From the NCBI RefSeq assembly GCF_006337105.1, contig NZ_CP040871.1:1054001-1118000 (forward strand): DNA of 64,000 nt, read 5' to 3'. Source of the stretch: Thermomonas aquatica (GTDB lineage: Bacteria > Pseudomonadota > Gammaproteobacteria > Xanthomonadales > Xanthomonadaceae). How positions within the stretch are numbered: position 1 is the stretch's first letter; each line of letters begins with the position of its first letter. The notes beneath the pieces were generated by a model that searched no databases, was not told where the DNA came from, and saw only the letters and a program-made list of their open reading frames with translations. The position numbers were made by a program, and so were the translations under genes. Below, piece by piece: positions 18,656 to 26,768 of the stretch.

Positions 18656-20953
18656 GTGCGCCCAGCCCTGCGTCTGCTGCCGCTGCCCCTGTGCATCGCC
18701 TTCTCGCTCAATGCCCATGCCGCGGACGACATGCCGCCGAACTGGGGCCTGTGCCCGGTGCAGGACGTGGTCAAGCCGTTCGCGGAGGCGCAGGCCGCGC
18801 CGGAAGGGCTGGGCATCAGCAATACCGAGCAGGCCACCGACATCGAGGGCGATGCCCTTTCCGGCACCGAGGAAAACCCGGTGTTCAACGGCAATGTCAC
18901 CCTGCGCCGCGGCAACCAGTTCATGGGCGCGGACCAGCTGACCTACGACAAGGGCCAGGAGCACTACACCGCCGAGGGCAGCATCCGCTATCAGGGCTCG
19001 GGCCTGCGCATGACCGCCGCCAGCGCCGAAGGCGACCAGGCCAAGGACACCCACATCATCCGCGACCTGGACTACCAGCTGCTGTCGCATCGCGGCAACG
19101 GCGGCGCGGAAAGCGTGATCCTCACCGGCGACATCGGCTCGCTGCACGGCGCCACCTATTCGACCTGCCCGCCGGAAAGCCGGCATTGGGAGCTGCGCGC
19201 CGGCCGCATCGACATCGACACCGACAAGGGCGTGGCGGTGGCGCGCGGCGCGACCCTGCGGGTCGGCAAGGTGCCGGTGATCTACCTGCCGTGGTTCATG
19301 TTCCCCACCGACGAACGCCGCCGCAGCGGCCTGCTGTTCCCGTCGGTGTCCAATTCCAGCCGCAACGGCTTCGACTGGAAGCAGCCGATCTACCTGAACC
19401 TGGCCCCGAACTACGACGCCACCCTCAGCCCGCGCCTGATGACCGAGCGCGGCGTGCAGCTTGGCGCACAGTTCCGCTACCTGGTCGAAGGCGGCGCCGG
19501 CACCGTCGAAGGCACCTGGATGCCGGATGACGACCTGCGCAACCGCGACCGCAGCCTGCTCAAGTACAGCGCGTTCCAGAACCTCAGCCAGAACTGGCAG
19601 GCACGCGCCAACCTGAACTGGATCAGCGATACCCGCTACTACGAAGATTTCAACAACAGCCTGGATGGCCTGTCGCAGTCCACGTCGTTCAGCGAAATCG
19701 GCATCTACGGCCGCGGCCATGGCTGGGAAGCGGCGGTCACCGCCGACCATTGGCAGCTGGCCGATTCCCTGCTGACCGAGTCGGTGCTGCCCTACAACCG
19801 CATGCCGCGCGGCTATGTGCGCTGGGAGCGGGCGCTGGGCCTGCGTTTCGTCGGCGGCGTCGATGCCGAGGCCGTGCGCTTCCAACATCCGGATCCGGCC
19901 ATCGACGCCGGCTCGCGCCTCGACGTGAAGCCCTGGATCAGCCTGCCGCTGGAAGGCGACAGCTGGTTCCTGCGCCCGACCGCGGCGTTCCGCCACACCG
20001 CCTACCGGCTCGACGAAAGCCTGACCGCGAGCAAGTCGCGCTCGCGCAGCCAGCCGATCTTCAGCCTCGACAGCGGCCTGTTCTTCGACCGCGACGCCAC
20101 GGTCAAGGGCAAGGACTACCTGCAGACCATCGAACCGCGCCTGTACTACCTGCGCGTGCCGTACGCCTACCAGGACGACATGCCGCTGTTCGACACCCAG
20201 CCGCTGACCTTCAGCTGGGGCCAGCTGTTCCGCGACAACCGCTATTCTGGCGCCGACCGCCAGGCCGACGCCAACCAGCTCACCCTGGCGGTGAGCACGC
20301 GCATGATCCGCCAGGCCGATGGCCACGAACGCTTCTCCGCGAGCCTCGGCCAGATCCGCTACTTCGACGAGTCCCGCGTGCGCATCCCGGGCGAGCCGAT
20401 CACCGAGAAGGGCCGCTCGGCCTGGGTGGCGGATGCCAACTACGCGCCGACCGACCGCTGGACCATCGGCGCTTCCTACCAGTGGGACCCGAAATTCAAC
20501 CGCACCGACCTGGCCAGCGTGCGCGCCCGCTACATGCTGCCGGACGACGGCCTGTTCAACATCGCCTACCGCTATCGCCGCGGCCTGATCGAGCAGACCG
20601 ACATCTCGTTCCTGTACCCGATCAACGCCAGCTGGAGCATCGTCGGCCGCCACTACTACTCGCTGTACGACAACAAGGCGCTGGAAACCCTCGCCGGCGT
20701 GCAGTGGGACAGCTGTTGTGTCGCCGTTCGGCTTGTCGGCCGGCGCTACGTGCACAATCGCGCCGGCGACCTCAGCAACGCGATCATGTTCGAGATCGAA
20801 CTGAAGGGGCTGGGTTCCGCCGGCCAGGACACCCGCCGCACCTTGCGCCGGGCCATCCTCGGCTACAATCGAGACGATCTCTACCTGGTACCGCCGCAGA
20901 CCGCCACGGGCCAGCCCACTCCGCCCGACACGGTTACCGACGCCAGCCCATGA
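18656..20953 (+). CDS. lptD: LPS-assembly outer membrane protein LptD
   Basis: A 765-residue outer membrane beta-barrel that inserts lipopolysaccharide into the outer leaflet with LptE. A signal peptide (LRLLPLPLCIAFSLNAHA) precedes a periplasmic beta-jellyroll, with the OstA-type repeat FNGNVTLRRGNQFMGADQL at about residues 80-98, and then the C-terminal barrel. The four conserved cysteines are C33, C171 and the adjacent pair C687/C688, matching C31/C173/C724/C725 of E. coli, so the two interdomain disulfides can form. The GTG at 18656 is chosen because the signal peptide follows at once. The stop overlaps the surA start (ATGA). Confidence 0.96.
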   Translation: MRPALRLLPLPLCIAFSLNAHAADDMPPNWGLCPVQDVVKPFAEAQAAPEGLGISNTEQATDIEGDALSGTEENPVFNGNVTLRRGNQFMGADQLTYDKGQEHYTAEGSIRYQGSGLRMTAASAEGDQAKDTHIIRDLDYQLLSHRGNGGAESVILTGDIGSLHGATYSTCPPESRHWELRAGRIDIDTDKGVAVARGATLRVGKVPVIYLPWFMFPTDERRRSGLLFPSVSNSSRNGFDWKQPIYLNLAPNYDATLSPRLMTERGVQLGAQFRYLVEGGAGTVEGTWMPDDDLRNRDRSLLKYSAFQNLSQNWQARANLNWISDTRYYEDFNNSLDGLSQSTSFSEIGIYGRGHGWEAAVTADHWQLADSLLTESVLPYNRMPRGYVRWERALGLRFVGGVDAEAVRFQHPDPAIDAGSRLDVKPWISLPLEGDSWFLRPTAAFRHTAYRLDESLTASKSRSRSQPIFSLDSGLFFDRDATVKGKDYLQTIEPRLYYLRVPYAYQDDMPLFDTQPLTFSWGQLFRDNRYSGADRQADANQLTLAVSTRMIRQADGHERFSASLGQIRYFDESRVRIPGEPITEKGRSAWVADANYAPTDRWTIGASYQWDPKFNRTDLASVRARYMLPDDGLFNIAYRYRRGLIEQTDISFLYPINASWSIVGRHYYSLYDNKALETLAGVQWDSCCVAVRLVGRRYVHNRAGDLSNAIMFEIELKGLGSAGQDTRRTLRRAILGYNRDDLYLVPPQTATGQPTPPDTVTDASP

Positions 20954-22362
20954 GCCACCCCTCCCGCTCCTTCCTCGCCGTCGCCCTCGCCGGCCTGCTG
21001 TTCGCCGCTGGCGCACAGGCGCAGAACTATGCCGCCACCGCCCCGGTCGACCGCATCGCCGCCGTGGTGAACGAGGACGTGATCCTGCGCAGCGAGCTGG
21101 ACCGCGCGGTCGCCAACATCCGCGCGCAGTACGCCGGCAAGGAAACCCAGCTGCCGCCGCAGGACGTGCTCGAACGGCAGGTGCTGGAGCGGCTGGTGCT
21201 GATGCGCCTGCAGCTTGCGCGCGCCACCGACGCCGGCATCACCGCCAGCGACGAGGACCTGGAGCGCGCGATCCAGGGCGTGGCGCAGCAGAACAACATG
21301 AGCGTGGACCAGCTGCGCGCGCGGATCGCCCAGGACGGCATGTCCTTCGCCGAATTCCGCAACAACATGCGCGACGAGATCATCAGCCAGAGGTTGCGCC
21401 AGAGCTTCGCCCAGGGCCGGATCAACGTCAGCGAGGCCGAGGTCGACGCAGCGTTGGCCACTGCATCGGCCGCCGCCAGCCAGCAATTCCACCTCGCGCA
21501 TATCCTGGTCGGCGCCCCGGACGGCGCCACCCCGGAGCAGCTGGCCACGGCGCAGAAGAAGATCGAAGGCGTGAAGGCGCTGATCGAGAAAGGCGAGATG
21601 ACCTTCTCCGCTGCCGCCGTGCGCTATTCGGACAGCCCCAACGCACTGGAAGGCGGCGACCTTGGCTGGCGCGGCCTGAACGAAATTCCCCCGGCCTTCG
21701 CCCAGACCATCCAGCAGATGCAGGCCGGCCAGGTGATCGGCCCGATCCGCGGCCCGAGCGGCTTCCAGCTGCTGCAGCTGGTCGAAACCCGCACCCAGGC
21801 CGCCGGCGGCGGCGAGCAGGTCACCCAGTTCTCCGCCCGCCAGATCCTGGTCAAGGTCGATGACAAGACCGACGATGCCGCCGCCAAGGCCAAGGCCGAC
21901 ACTCTGGCCGCGCGCATCGCCGGCGGCGCCGACTTCGCCAAGCTGGCCGCCGAATCCTCCGACGACAACGCGACCAAGCGCCGCGGCGGCGACCTCGGCT
22001 GGTTCGGCGCGGATACCTACGGCAGCGCGTTCGGCATGCAGGTCGCGGCGCTCTCCGATGGCCAGGCCTCGGCGCCGTTCAAGACCGACGCCGGCTGGGT
22101 GATCGTGCAGCGCAGCGCCAGCCGCCAGGTCGCGGCCGGCAACGACAACCTGCGCGCGCAGGTGCGCGAGACCATCGGCCGCCGCAAGCTGGAAGACGAG
22201 TGGAACCGCTTCCTGCGCGAAATGCGCGGCGAAGCCTTCGTCGACGTGCGCGATGCCGCAGGCAATTCGACCTCCCCGGTGCCGACCGGCCCCGCCCCGA
22301 CCGAGCGCCACAAGGCGACCCTCACGCGCGAGCAAGAGCAGAAAAGCGCTGGCGGCAACTGA
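20950..22362 (+). CDS. surA: Periplasmic chaperone / peptidyl-prolyl isomerase SurA
   Basis: A 470-residue periplasmic chaperone for outer membrane proteins. Signal peptide RSFLAVALAGLLFAAGAQAQ; N-terminal SurA domain with VDRIAAVVNEDVILRSELD; then two parvulin domains beginning QFHLAHILVG and QFSARQILVK, each with a GGDLGW block. The C-terminus ends in a low-complexity tail of about 30 residues. The start overlaps the lptD stop by 4 nt, so LptD and a chaperone that folds it are translationally coupled, the usual gammaproteobacterial order. Confidence 0.96.
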   Translation: MSHPSRSFLAVALAGLLFAAGAQAQNYAATAPVDRIAAVVNEDVILRSELDRAVANIRAQYAGKETQLPPQDVLERQVLERLVLMRLQLARATDAGITASDEDLERAIQGVAQQNNMSVDQLRARIAQDGMSFAEFRNNMRDEIISQRLRQSFAQGRINVSEAEVDAALATASAAASQQFHLAHILVGAPDGATPEQLATAQKKIEGVKALIEKGEMTFSAAAVRYSDSPNALEGGDLGWRGLNEIPPAFAQTIQQMQAGQVIGPIRGPSGFQLLQLVETRTQAAGGGEQVTQFSARQILVKVDDKTDDAAAKAKADTLAARIAGGADFAKLAAESSDDNATKRRGGDLGWFGADTYGSAFGMQVAALSDGQASAPFKTDAGWVIVQRSASRQVAAGNDNLRAQVRETIGRRKLEDEWNRFLREMRGEAFVDVRDAAGNSTSPVPTGPAPTERHKATLTREQEQKSAGGN

Positions 22363-22374
22363 CGCGGCTTGCCG

Positions 22375-23352
22375 ATGCGTCCGCGGCTTGCACTGGTGCC
22401 GGGCGAACCGGCCGGCATCGGCCCGGAACTGGTGGTCCGGGCCGCGCAACAGGACTTCGATGCCGACCTCGTGATCCATGGCGATGCGGCCGCGCTGCAT
22501 CGCGCGGCGGCCGCGCTGTCGCTGCCCCTGCACTTGCACCGCGCCGGCGAAACGCCGGCGTCGCCGCGCAGCCTCGAACTGGTCGAGATCCCGCATCCCG
22601 ACCAGGCCGCCTTCGGGATTCCCGAACCCGCGAATGCGGCCTCGGTGGTCGCAGCGCTGACCCGCGCCGCGCAAGCCTGCCTCGACGGCGATTGCGACGG
22701 CATGGTGACCGGCCCCGTGCACAAGGCCGCGATCAACCAGGGCGGCATCGCCTTCACCGGCACCACCGGCCTGCTCGCCGCGCATGCGCGGCGCGAGGTG
22801 GTGATGATGCTGGCCAACGGGATCGTGCGGGTCGCCCTGCTGACCGTGCATATGCCGCTGCGCGCAGTCGCCGATGCGATCACGCCCGATGCACTCGACG
22901 GCGCGCTGCGCATCGTCGATGCCGCCCTGCGCCGCGACTTCGGGATCGCCGAACCGGTCGTCGCCGTGCTCGGCCTGAACCCGCATGCGGGCGAGGATGG
23001 CCACCTGGGCCGGGAGGAAATCGAGGTCATCGAACCGACCCTGCAACGCCTGCGCGGCGAAGGCCTGCGGCTGGTCGGCCCGCTGCCCGCCGACACCGCC
23101 TTCCTGCCCGGCAAGCTGCGCGGCTTCGATGCGGTGCTGGCGATGTACCACGACCAGGGCCTGCCGGTGCTGAAGTACAGCGACTTCGCCAATGCGGTGA
23201 ACATCTCGCTGGGCCTGCCCTACCCGCGCGTGGCGGTGGACCACGGCACCGCGCTGGACCTCGCCGGCAAGGGCCTCGCCGATCCGTCCAGCCTGTTCGC
23301 CGCGATCCGCACCTGCGCACGGCTGGCGCGCCAGCGCCGGAGCGCTGCGTGA
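22375..23352 (+). CDS. pdxA: 4-hydroxythreonine-4-phosphate dehydrogenase PdxA
   Basis: A 325-residue NAD-dependent enzyme of pyridoxal 5'-phosphate synthesis (DXP-dependent route). Visible signatures are LVPGEPAGIGPEL at the N-terminus, TGPVHKAAINQGG, a metal-ligand block LNPHAGEDGHLG and the C-terminal MYHDQGLPVLKY with its metal-binding His. The ATG at 22375 is 12 nt after the surA stop; an in-frame TTG at 22369 is an alternative. The TGA overlaps the next ATG by 1 nt. Confidence 0.95.
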   Translation: MRPRLALVPGEPAGIGPELVVRAAQQDFDADLVIHGDAAALHRAAAALSLPLHLHRAGETPASPRSLELVEIPHPDQAAFGIPEPANAASVVAALTRAAQACLDGDCDGMVTGPVHKAAINQGGIAFTGTTGLLAAHARREVVMMLANGIVRVALLTVHMPLRAVADAITPDALDGALRIVDAALRRDFGIAEPVVAVLGLNPHAGEDGHLGREEIEVIEPTLQRLRGEGLRLVGPLPADTAFLPGKLRGFDAVLAMYHDQGLPVLKYSDFANAVNISLGLPYPRVAVDHGTALDLAGKGLADPSSLFAAIRTCARLARQRRSAA

Positions 23353-23690
23353 TGGATGCGATCTCGTTCGACGATTTCCTCAAGGTCGAGCTGCGCGTGG
23401 GCCGCGTGCTGTCGGCCGAGCCGTTCGCGCAGGCGCGCAAGCCCGCCAATGTGCTGCACGTCGATTTCGGGCAGGAACTCGGCACGCGCAAGTCCAGCGC
23501 GCAGGTCACCGTGCATTACCGCCCCGAGGAACTGGTCGGGCGGCTGGTGGTGGCGGTGCTGAACTTCCCGAGGAAGCAGATCGGCCCGCTGATGTCCGAA
23601 TGCCTCGTCACCGGCTTCCACGATGCGGACGGCGCGGTCGCGCTGTGCGTACCCGACAAGGACGTGCCGCTGGGCACGCGACTGCTGTGA
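23352..23690 (+). CDS. CsaA-like tRNA-binding domain protein
   Basis: A 112-residue single-domain protein of the EMAPII/Arc1p/CsaA OB-fold family. It opens ISFDDFLKVELRVGRV and contains VDFGQELGTRKSSAQVT, NFPRKQIGPLMSECLV and the C-terminal VPDKDVPLGTRL, all typical of CsaA. CsaA binds tRNA-like RNA and has been described as an export-linked chaperone in Bacillus. The gene is wedged between pdxA (1-nt overlap) and rsmA (4-nt overlap, GTGA). In E. coli nothing lies between these two genes. Confidence 0.9.
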   Translation: MDAISFDDFLKVELRVGRVLSAEPFAQARKPANVLHVDFGQELGTRKSSAQVTVHYRPEELVGRLVVAVLNFPRKQIGPLMSECLVTGFHDADGAVALCVPDKDVPLGTRLL

Positions 23691-24493
23691 ACACGACCTT
23701 CACCGAACCCGCGAAGAAACACCTCGGCCAGAACTTCCTGCACGAACGCGGGGAGATCGACAAGATCGTGCAGGCGGTGGATCCGCAGCCCGGCGATGCG
23801 ATCGTCGAGATCGGCCCCGGCCAGGGCGCGCTGACGTTCCCGTTGTTGCGCAAGCACGGCGCGCTCACCGCGATCGAGTTCGACCGCGACCTGCATGCAC
23901 CGCTGCAGGCCGCCGCACGCGCGCACGGCACGCTGCGCCTGATCGAGGGCGACGTGCTCGGCGTGGACTTCACCGCGCTGGCGGCGGAGATGGCCCCGGC
24001 CGGCGGACAGATCCGCCTGGTCGGCAACCTGCCCTACAACCTCAGCTCGCCGATCCTGTTCCATGCGCTGGACCATGCCGCGGCGGTACGCGACATGCAC
24101 TTCATGCTGCAGAAGGAAGTGGTGGAACGCATGGCCGCCGGCCCCGGCAGCAAGGTCTATGGCCGCCTGAGCGTGATGCTGCAGGCCTATTGCGCGGTCA
24201 CGCCGCTGTTCATCGTGCCGCCGGGCGCGTTCCGGCCGGCGCCGAAGGTGGACTCGGCGGTGGTGCGGCTGGTGCCGAAACCGCCCGCGCAGGTCGAGGT
24301 CGCCGACCACCGCACGTTCGCCAACGTGGTGCGGGCGGCGTTCGGCCAGCGCCGCAAGACCCTGCGCAACGCGCTGAACGGCGTCGCCGACACGGCGCGG
24401 ATCGAAGCCGCCGGGCTGCGCGCGGACGCGCGCGCGGAACAGGTCGAGGTGGCCGGTTTCGTGCGGCTGGCGAACCTGCTGGCCGGCGGATGA
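23687..24493 (+). CDS. rsmA: 16S rRNA dimethyladenosine transferase RsmA (KsgA)
   Basis: A 268-residue enzyme that dimethylates A1518 and A1519 in helix 45 of 16S rRNA late in 30S assembly. Signatures: KKHLGQNFLHERG at the N-terminus, the SAM motif IVEIGPGQGALT, EFDRDL, the acceptor-site motif NLPYNLSSPI, and the C-terminal FGQRRKTLRNAL helix. The GTG at 23687 overlaps the end of the CsaA-like gene. Ribosome maturation and outer membrane assembly genes share this block, as in E. coli. Confidence 0.96.
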   Translation: MNTTFTEPAKKHLGQNFLHERGEIDKIVQAVDPQPGDAIVEIGPGQGALTFPLLRKHGALTAIEFDRDLHAPLQAAARAHGTLRLIEGDVLGVDFTALAAEMAPAGGQIRLVGNLPYNLSSPILFHALDHAAAVRDMHFMLQKEVVERMAAGPGSKVYGRLSVMLQAYCAVTPLFIVPPGAFRPAPKVDSAVVRLVPKPPAQVEVADHRTFANVVRAAFGQRRKTLRNALNGVADTARIEAAGLRADARAEQVEVAGFVRLANLLAGG

Positions 24494-24527
24494 ACGCGCG
24501 GTGATGCGGCAACGCGCGCGCCGCCGC

Positions 24528-24533
24528 TAGAAT
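24528..24533 (+). promoter_or_regulatory. Candidate -10 hexamer for leaderless apaG
   Basis: TAGAAT ends six bases before the apaG ATG at 24540 and no ribosome binding site intervenes. Transcription from it would start on the A of the ATG. A -35 is not evident in the GC-rich sequence upstream. Confidence 0.45.
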
Positions 24534-24539
24534 GCGTGC

Positions 24540-24920
24540 ATGGGCAACACCGATTACATCTTCGACATCGCGGTCGACACCCGCTTCCTCGACGACCAGT
24601 CCGCGCCGGAAGAAGGCCGCTTCGTGTTCGCGTACACGATCCATATCCGCAACGGCGGCAAGGTGCCGGCGCGCCTGCTCGGCCGCCACTGGCTGATCAC
24701 CGACGGCAACGGCAAGGTGCAGGAAGTGGTCGGCGAAGGCGTGGTCGGCGAGCAGCCGTGGCTGCGCCCGGGCGAAGGCTTCGAATACACCTCCGGCGCG
24801 GTGCTGGAGACCGACATCGGCACCATGCGCGGCAGCTACGACATCCTCGCCGACGACGGCACGCGCTTCGCCGCGCCGATCCCGGCGTTCACCCTGTCCG
24901 TGCCCCGCACGCTGCACTGA
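24540..24920 (+). CDS. apaG: ApaG domain protein
   Basis: A 126-residue protein with the fibronectin-III-like ApaG fold. Recognised by [54 protein letters not shown] and a C-terminal FTLSVP. It is linked to cobalt/magnesium sensitivity phenotypes in Salmonella, but its biochemical role is unclear. It lies 46 nt after rsmA with its own -10-like sequence and 10 nt before apaH. Confidence 0.93.
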   Translation: MGNTDYIFDIAVDTRFLDDQSAPEEGRFVFAYTIHIRNGGKVPARLLGRHWLITDGNGKVQEVVGEGVVGEQPWLRPGEGFEYTSGAVLETDIGTMRGSYDILADDGTRFAAPIPAFTLSVPRTLH

Positions 24921-24930
24921 GGACAGGACC

Positions 24931-25851
24931 GTGGCGACGTGGGCCATCGGCGACCTGCAAGGTTGCTACGACGTTACCCAGCGCCTGCTGGAGAAGCTGC
25001 GCTTCGACCCGGCGGCGGACCGGCTGTGGTTCTGCGGCGACCTGGTCAACCGCGGCGGGCAATCGGTCGAAACGCTGAGGCTGGTGCATTCGCTGCGCGA
25101 GGTCTCGCACGTGGTGCTGGGCAACCACGACCTGTCGCTGCTCGCCATCGGCGAACGCACCCCGGACGAACAGCGCAAGGTCAACCCCGACCTGCAGGGC
25201 GTGCTGTTCGCGGATGACGCCCGCACGCTGCTGGACTGGCTGCGCACGCAGGAACTGGCGCATGTCGACCGCGGGCTCGGCTGGATGATGGTGCACGCCG
25301 GCCTGGCGCCGAAGTGGACCACGCAGCTGGCCGAGAAGCACGCGCGCGAAATCGAGGCGAAGCTGCGCGGCGACAACTACCGCAAGCTGCTGAAGAACAT
25401 GTACGGCGACGGCCCGGAATGGTCGCCGCGGCTGAACGGCCCGGAGCGCGACCGCGCGATCATCAACATCTTCACCCGCATGCGCTATTGCAGCCCGCGC
25501 GGGCGCATCGCCTTCGAGCACAAGGGCGAACCCGGCAGCCAGCCGCCCGGCCTGTACCCGTGGTACTCGGTGCCCGGCCATGCGCCGCGCGACCTGAGGA
25601 TCGTGTGCGGGCACTGGAGCACGCTGGGCCTGTTCATCGGCCACGGGGTGCATGCGATCGATACCGGCGCGGTGTGGAGCGGCAAGCTCAGCGCGATCCA
25701 GCTGGACGGCGAAGACCTGCGGGTCGTGCAGGTACCCGGCCGCGACGTGCCCGCGCCTGCGCCGCGCGCGCGGCCGCACAAGCCGAAGCCGAAGCCGGGA
25801 CAGCAGCATCCCGCAGGCGCCCGCCGCGGTCGCGATCGGGCGAGCGATTGA
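24931..25851 (+). CDS. apaH: Symmetrical bis(5'-nucleosyl)-tetraphosphatase ApaH
   Basis: A 306-residue metallophosphatase hydrolysing Ap4A to two ADP and, in E. coli, removing Np4 caps from RNA. The phosphoesterase motifs are AIGDLQGCYD (canonical H of GDxHG replaced by Q, as is normal for ApaH), GDLVNRG and GNHD, with downstream MVHAGL and CGHWS. A basic, proline-rich tail of about 30 residues (rich in K, P and R) extends beyond the E. coli length of about 280. The GTG start at 24931 follows GAGGACAG. Confidence 0.95.
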   Translation: MATWAIGDLQGCYDVTQRLLEKLRFDPAADRLWFCGDLVNRGGQSVETLRLVHSLREVSHVVLGNHDLSLLAIGERTPDEQRKVNPDLQGVLFADDARTLLDWLRTQELAHVDRGLGWMMVHAGLAPKWTTQLAEKHAREIEAKLRGDNYRKLLKNMYGDGPEWSPRLNGPERDRAIINIFTRMRYCSPRGRIAFEHKGEPGSQPPGLYPWYSVPGHAPRDLRIVCGHWSTLGLFIGHGVHAIDTGAVWSGKLSAIQLDGEDLRVVQVPGRDVPAPAPRARPHKPKPKPGQQHPAGARRGRDRASD

Positions 25852-25884
25852 TCCGGATCAGTACATTCGCTGCTGGCGTAAATT

Positions 25885-25893
25885 TTTCACATC
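25885..25893. promoter_or_regulatory. TTTCACATC motif upstream of the Crp/Fnr gene
   Basis: This 9-mer lies in the AT-richer leader 60 nt before the regulator ATG and recurs at 26725-26733, just past the gene. A -10-like TAAATT is at 25879-25884. It could be a half-site for autoregulation; no full dyad TGTGA-N6-TCACA is visible. Confidence 0.3.
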
Positions 25894-25953
25894 ACTTTGT
25901 CCGCCTTTCACCGCCATCATGTGCCCATACCTAGGGGGCCTTCCGGCCCGTGC

Positions 25954-26598
25954 ATGCGGCAGCAGATGGATCTGGACACGCGAATCCCGCAAGACCTGCT
26001 GGAGCAGTTGCTGACGGCAGGCGACACCCGGCGCTATGCGATCGGCGACATCCTGTTCCACCAGGGCGATGCCTCCGATGCCCTGTACGTGCTGCTGTCC
26101 GGCCGGCTCCGCGTGTATTCGGGCAATGCCAACGGACGCGAGGTGGTCTACAACGTGCTGGAGGCCGGCGACACCTTCGGCGAATTGCTGCTCGACGGCG
26201 GACCGCGTTCCGCCTCGGTGCAGGCAGTCGCGGAATCCGAATGCCTGGTGATCAAGGGCGATGCCTTGCGCACCCTGATCCGCACCTGCCCCGACCTCGC
26301 CGAACGGCTGATGCTGCGGCTGATTGCGCGCCTGCGCCACGCCACGCGGACCATCCACAGCCTGGCGCTGGAAGGCGTGTTCGAGCGCGTGGTCGCCTTG
26401 CTGGAGGAAAACGCCAGCGGCGGCGACGGTACGCGGCGGATCCCGTTGCTGCTTACCCAGCAGGAAATCGCGAACCGGGTCGGCGCGACCCGCGAAATGG
26501 TCAACCACGTGATGCAGCGGCTGCGCCGCAACGGCTACCTGGCGCGCGACGCGCAACGCCGCACCATCATCGTCAAGCCGTTGCCGCTGCAGGGCTGA
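25954..26598 (+). CDS. Crp/Fnr-family transcriptional regulator
   Basis: A 214-residue regulator. The N-terminal cyclic-nucleotide-binding fold (about residues 10-125) includes FGELLLDGGPRSASVQAV, where the Glu and Arg-Ser/Ala equivalents of the cAMP phosphate-binding cassette are kept. A long dimer helix follows, then the helix-turn-helix LTQQEIANRVGATREMVNHVM. No Fnr-type cysteine cluster is present, so oxygen sensing is unlikely. cAMP, c-di-GMP or no ligand are all possible. The start is uncertain: ATG 25954, ATG 25966 or TTG 25897, none with a clear ribosome binding site. The gene sits between apaH and the convergent folA. Confidence 0.88.
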   Translation: MRQQMDLDTRIPQDLLEQLLTAGDTRRYAIGDILFHQGDASDALYVLLSGRLRVYSGNANGREVVYNVLEAGDTFGELLLDGGPRSASVQAVAESECLVIKGDALRTLIRTCPDLAERLMLRLIARLRHATRTIHSLALEGVFERVVALLEENASGGDGTRRIPLLLTQQEIANRVGATREMVNHVMQRLRRNGYLARDAQRRTIIVKPLPLQG

Positions 26599-26616
26599 AC
26601 CCGCGCGCCGCGAAAA

Positions 26617-26653
26617 AAAAAGCAGGCATCCACGTCCTGTCGATGCCTGCCCG
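26617..26653 (-). terminator. Rho-independent terminator after folA
   Basis: On the minus strand a perfect 9-bp stem, GCAGGCATC and GATGCCTGC around an 11-nt loop, is followed at once by a run of nine T. It is about 115 nt downstream of the folA stop and is the only textbook intrinsic terminator I see in the window. It would also stop any separate small RNA started in the preceding AT-richer spacer. Confidence 0.85.
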
Positions 26654-26724
26654 GGGTCACGCTGCTGCCGACCGTGGCGGCATGCGGCATTGTGGTGCGC
26701 GGCACACGGGCGACAAAGACAATA

Positions 26725-26733
26725 TTTCACATC
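26725..26733. promoter_or_regulatory. Second TTTCACATC motif, in the folA 3' spacer
   Basis: Identical 9-mer to the one at 25885, again in a locally AT-rich patch (AATATTTCACATC). The two copies flank the Crp/Fnr gene. The same patch read on the minus strand contains TATTGT, a weak -10. Confidence 0.25.
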
Positions 26734-26768
26734 GCCGCGTGTGGGCAGCGAAACAACACGTTAACCGT

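Noticed and set aside
25885..25900. A CRP-type TGTGA-N6-TCACA operator upstream of the Crp/Fnr gene.
   Set aside because: Only the TCACA-like half is present; the left half does not match.
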